DNA of 6,760 bases. It comes from Chloroflexota bacterium (lineage in GTDB: Bacteria; Chloroflexota; Limnocylindria; Limnocylindrales; CSP1-4). The notes under the pieces are model-generated. The model was not told the origin of the DNA. It saw only the letters and a list, made by a program, of their open reading frames with translations, and ran no database searches. The stretch spans positions 1 through 6,760 of the forward strand of contig JAJYGO010000473.1 of assembly GCA_021785115.1 (NCBI GenBank). Reading direction: 5' to 3'. The position numbers were made by a program, and so were the translations under genes. Positions 5,106 to 6,760 of this stretch are shown here, one piece after another. Numbering within the stretch: the stretch's first letter is position 1; each line of letters opens with the position of its first letter.

Positions 5106-5825
5106 CTATCCGCGGACACCGCCCCCGTGCGCCGCCGCGACGTCGCCGATGATGGCGGCCAGCTCCCGCGGCCGCGACCACATCGGCCAGTGGCTCGTGG
5201 GCAGGTCCACCCAGGTGACGTTGCGCAGCTCCCGGAGGCCGGCCAGCCACGGCCAGTCGTGGTCCCTGGCGTACGCCTGGTATTGCTCCGCCGTGTAGCC
5301 GGTGCAGATGATCGTGCTGGGGATGTCGAGGCGGGCGTCGTTGGTCAGCTCGGCGCCCTCGCGCAGGAGCGCGCCCGGCACCGGGACCGCGCGCCGGCGG
5401 AACGTCTCGAGCTGATCCTCGCTCAGCCCGTCGAGGTTCTCCTCGGCCGCGAGCTGGTCCCAGTCCAGTGGCCGCTCGACGCCGGCGAAGCCGGGATCCA
5501 GGGCACCCTTCCCGGGCGCCGTGTCGACATACACCATGGCGGCGATCCCGTCCGGTATCCGGTCGCTCGCCGCATACCCCGAGAAGCCGCTCGCGCTGTG
5601 GACCGCCAGGACGGCCGGCCGGCCCGCCGCCTCGACCGCCGCGCAGATCGCGTCGACGTGGTCAGCCAAGGTGATCGTGGAGCGGTCGGCGTCGGCCGCT
5701 TCGAGCCCGGGCAGCGTGATCGCGGTGACCTCGTGACCCTGGCCGCGCAGGATGCCCACCACCTCGTCCCACGCCCAGGCCCCAAGCCAGAACCCGGGAA
5801 CCAGGATGATCGGTGCATTCGCCAT
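5106..5825 (-). CDS. Alpha/beta-fold hydrolase
   Basis: The 239-residue protein is a small alpha/beta hydrolase. It opens with the first strand and oxyanion loop (PIILVPGFWLGAWAWDEV, from residue 5), then LRGQGHEVTAITLPGL. The nucleophile elbow is VHSASG with Ser77, so the motif is HSxSG rather than the common GxSxG; a residue other than Gly at the first position occurs in several branches. The C-terminal catalytic histidine is His212 in LPTSHWPMWSRP, a very typical ending. The acid residue is not obvious: the usual position after strand 6 reads ICTGYTAEQY, without a clear Asp. Substrate cannot be predicted. The ATG at 5825 is chosen because homology begins there. An adjacent GTG at 5828 is an alternative, and a frame open to 5891 adds only unrelated residues. 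A G-rich stretch (GGGGGCGAG) just upstream may serve as ribosome binding site. It lies 120 nt downstream of relE on the same strand. Confidence 0.88.
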   Translation of the reverse strand: MANAPIILVPGFWLGAWAWDEVVGILRGQGHEVTAITLPGLEAADADRSTITLADHVDAICAAVEAAGRPAVLAVHSASGFSGYAASDRIPDGIAAMVYVDTAPGKGALDPGFAGVERPLDWDQLAAEENLDGLSEDQLETFRRRAVPVPGALLREGAELTNDARLDIPSTIICTGYTAEQYQAYARDHDWPWLAGLRELRNVTWVDLPTSHWPMWSRPRELAAIIGDVAAAHGGGVRG

Positions 5826-5945
5826 CACTCGCCCCCGTGTGCGATGCCATGGGCGACGTTCCGCGCCCGCCCGATGATGCGCGACGATCATGCCGTGCGG
5901 TGACAGGAATCGCCCGTCTTCGCCTCGCGGGCGTCCATTCGCGTC

Positions 5946-6263
5946 CTACCCGCCTTGCCGCCCCTCGCGCCGGAGCTGGGCACGCAGGCGGTCGAGCGCC
6001 CGCTGGGCGTAGGCCTCGCGGCGGTTCGCCACCCGCACGACTAGGACGAGCAGCCGGTCATCGTTCACCGGGTACAGCACGCGGTTGTCCCCGACGCGGA
6101 TCCGGTACACGCCCTCCGGGATTCCCTCGAGACACCTGGCCCCCATCGGCCGCGGGTCGGAGGCCAGCGCCTCGATCGCCGCGACCACCGACCGCCGAGC
6201 GGCCCCCGGCAGCGCCTCGAGCTGGCGGACGGCCAATGGCAGGAACGCGACGGCGTACGCCAC
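5946..6263 (-). CDS. relE: RelE/ParE-superfamily toxin (mRNA interferase-like)
   Basis: The 105-residue product has the RelE order: helices from FLPLAVRQLEALPGAARRSV, then LASDPRPMGARCLEG, then strands VYRIRVGDNRVLYPVNDDRLLVLV, ending RVANRREAYAQ. The basic residues expected at the ribosome-dependent RNase site are present (Arg54, Arg56, Arg61, Arg81/Arg82) with Tyr85 near the end. Two positions differ from what is most usual: Asn60 where Tyr is common in 'VGDYRVLY', and Asn80 where His is common in 'RVxHRRE'. Activity is therefore likely but not certain. The gene starts at GTG (6263), 3 nt after the antitoxin stop codon and without its own Shine-Dalgarno sequence, implying translational coupling. 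An extended basic C-terminal tail (about residues 88-105) is present. Confidence 0.88.
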   Translation of the reverse strand: MAYAVAFLPLAVRQLEALPGAARRSVVAAIEALASDPRPMGARCLEGIPEGVYRIRVGDNRVLYPVNDDRLLVLVVRVANRREAYAQRALDRLRAQLRREGRQGG

Positions 6264-6266
6264 GGT

Positions 6267-6545
6267 TTAGAGTCCGAGGCGCGCGCGGACTTCCTGCAGG
6301 GGGATGGGCCGTGCGTTCGCCGGATCTGCCAGGGCCTCTCGCACCGCCGCGAGATCGAGCTCGTCCTCCAGCGCGTCGAGCAGCGTGGCATCCGACGCGG
6401 GCACGAGCGCGGCGACCTCCTTGCCATGACGCACGAGCACGATCCGCTCGTGGCCATACGCCACGCGGTTCACGAGCTCGCTCAGCTCCTCGCGCGCCTC
6501 CGATACCCTGATGCTCGATCGGACCGGAACGTCATGTTCGTTCAT
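6267..6545 (-). CDS. Phd/YefM-family antitoxin
   Basis: The 92-residue product has the Phd/YefM N-terminal DNA-binding and dimerisation domain: RVSEAREELSELVNRVAYGH, then ERIVLVRHGKEVAALVPASD (about residues 13-52). An acidic, helical C-terminal segment follows (DALEDELDLAAVREALADP, ending QEVRARLGL), which in this family folds over the toxin. It neutralises the RelE-type toxin encoded 3 nt downstream and should repress the operon. The ATG at 6545 is preferred over farther in-frame starts, up to 6716. The family pattern begins a few residues after it, and the promoter -10 box at 6560-6555 would lie inside any longer gene. No Shine-Dalgarno sequence is present; the predicted leader is about 3 nt. 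Confidence 0.9.
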   Translation of the reverse strand: MNEHDVPVRSSIRVSEAREELSELVNRVAYGHERIVLVRHGKEVAALVPASDATLLDALEDELDLAAVREALADPANARPIPLQEVRARLGL

Positions 6546-6547
6546 TC

Positions 6548-6583
6548 TGTACAAAAGGTACGATCGGGCCGGTTCCCCGTCAA
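6548..6583 (-). promoter_or_regulatory. Promoter of the phd/yefM-relE operon with a TGTACA operator core
   Basis: On the minus strand, TTGACG (6583-6578), a 17-bp spacer and TACCTT (6560-6555) form a promoter. The ATG at 6545 follows the -10 box by 9 nt, giving a leader of about 3 nt. TGTACA (6548-6553), the hexamer known to be recognised by E. coli YefM, lies between the -10 box and the start codon. A second GTAC core (6558-6561) overlaps the -10 box, so the two cores form GTAC-N5-GTAC. The -10 match is weak. The operator assignment rests on the known YefM hexamer and the fitting position. Confidence 0.55.
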
Positions 6584-6611
6584 CGGGTCTCGAGATGCAA
6601 CGCCGGGCGCG

Positions 6612-6627
6612 TGTGACTATCGTCACA
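6612..6627. promoter_or_regulatory. Perfect CRP-type palindrome TGTGA-N6-TCACA
   Basis: TGTGA (6612-6616), six bases, TCACA (6622-6626 with A at 6627 outside the 5-bp arm count) form a perfect match to the half-sites recognised by CRP and the actinobacterial GlxR/Crp regulators. Counting the next pair gives a 6-bp arm, TGTGAC/GTCACA, around TATC. Its centre lies about 71.5 bp upstream of the predicted start of the antitoxin-toxin operon (about 6548 on the minus strand), a classical activator spacing. It could equally serve a gene to the right of the window. Nothing else is recognisable from 6628 to 6760. Confidence 0.45.
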
Positions 6628-6760
6628 TGCAACGGGCGCTTCGGCACTGTCGGGCGCCGCCCGGCACGGCTGTACTGTCCCGAATCCGCGGAGACCCGGC
6701 CAGGGCGGCGCGCCAACGCTCCCGCCTGCGAGGGGGCCCGGTCCGCCGGATTGCAGCCTC

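Noticed and set aside
5127..5903. A 258-codon plus-strand frame across the alpha/beta hydrolase gene
   Set aside because: It is the mirror of a clear hydrolase with Ser/His motifs, and its translation is low-complexity Arg/Gly/Asp-rich without family resemblance.
6651..6663. CGGGCG-c-CGCCCG as a terminator hairpin
   Set aside because: A one-base loop is too small for a stable hairpin and there is no T-run or gene end beside it.
6616..6760. Possible tail of a minus-strand gene entering from the right edge
   Set aside because: All three minus-strand frames give proline/arginine/glycine-rich sequence without recognisable motifs; one ends at a stop near 6616 and the others merge into the antitoxin upstream region.

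Overview
The window is GC-rich with strong G/C preference at codon third positions. All coding is bacterial in style: short intergenic gaps, GTG starts, 4-nt start/stop overlaps, and promoters placed so close to start codons that several transcripts look leaderless. This fits a high-GC soil or environmental bacterium of the Actinomycetota or Chloroflexota kind. No gene here is a firm taxonomic marker, so the lineage is inference. I see no tRNA, rRNA, CRISPR array, transposase or integrase.

Layout. The left edge (1-223, minus) holds the N-terminal 74 residues of a small putative immunity-type protein. Two consecutive DinB-fold genes follow on the plus strand (440-955 and 1036-1527). The second is clearly poorer in G/C at third positions than the first. 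At 1531-1943 (minus) lies the C-terminal half of a metallo-beta-lactamase-fold gene. It has lost its zinc-binding N-terminal half and carries a one-base frameshift. Directly against its broken end starts a plus-strand toxin-antitoxin (TA) operon of the HTH-MNT/HEPN type (1991-3005). The antitoxin is intact and the HEPN toxin is broken by one missing base. A vapBC-type module (3133-3764, minus) converges on it.

A winged-helix DNA glycosylase-like gene of the AlkZ/HTH_42 family (3975-5099, plus) follows. It is preceded by a possible 14-codon leader ORF whose stop overlaps its GTG start. It converges with an alpha/beta hydrolase gene (5106-5825, minus). Upstream of the hydrolase, on the same strand, is a third TA operon, phd/yefM-relE (5946-6545). 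Its promoter carries a TGTACA operator hexamer, and a perfect CRP-type palindrome lies farther upstream. The last 130 or so bases (6628-6760) show nothing I can assign.

How it fits together. The region reads as an accessory cluster: three TA modules of unrelated families within about 4.6 kb, a DNA-repair or self-resistance glycosylase, DinB-fold thiol-type enzymes, an immunity-like protein, and two decayed genes. The most distinctive shared feature is regulatory. Each of the three antitoxin genes has a -35 box, an exact 17-bp spacer and a -10 box beginning TAC, with the predicted transcription start 0-3 nt from the start codon. In each case an inverted repeat overlaps the -10 or start codon, as expected for autorepression. 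I found no convincing wholly new system. The best candidates for new biology are the leaderless, operator-covered TA promoters, the short leader ORF before the glycosylase gene, and the TA module with an inactivated toxin beside a truncated hydrolase gene.
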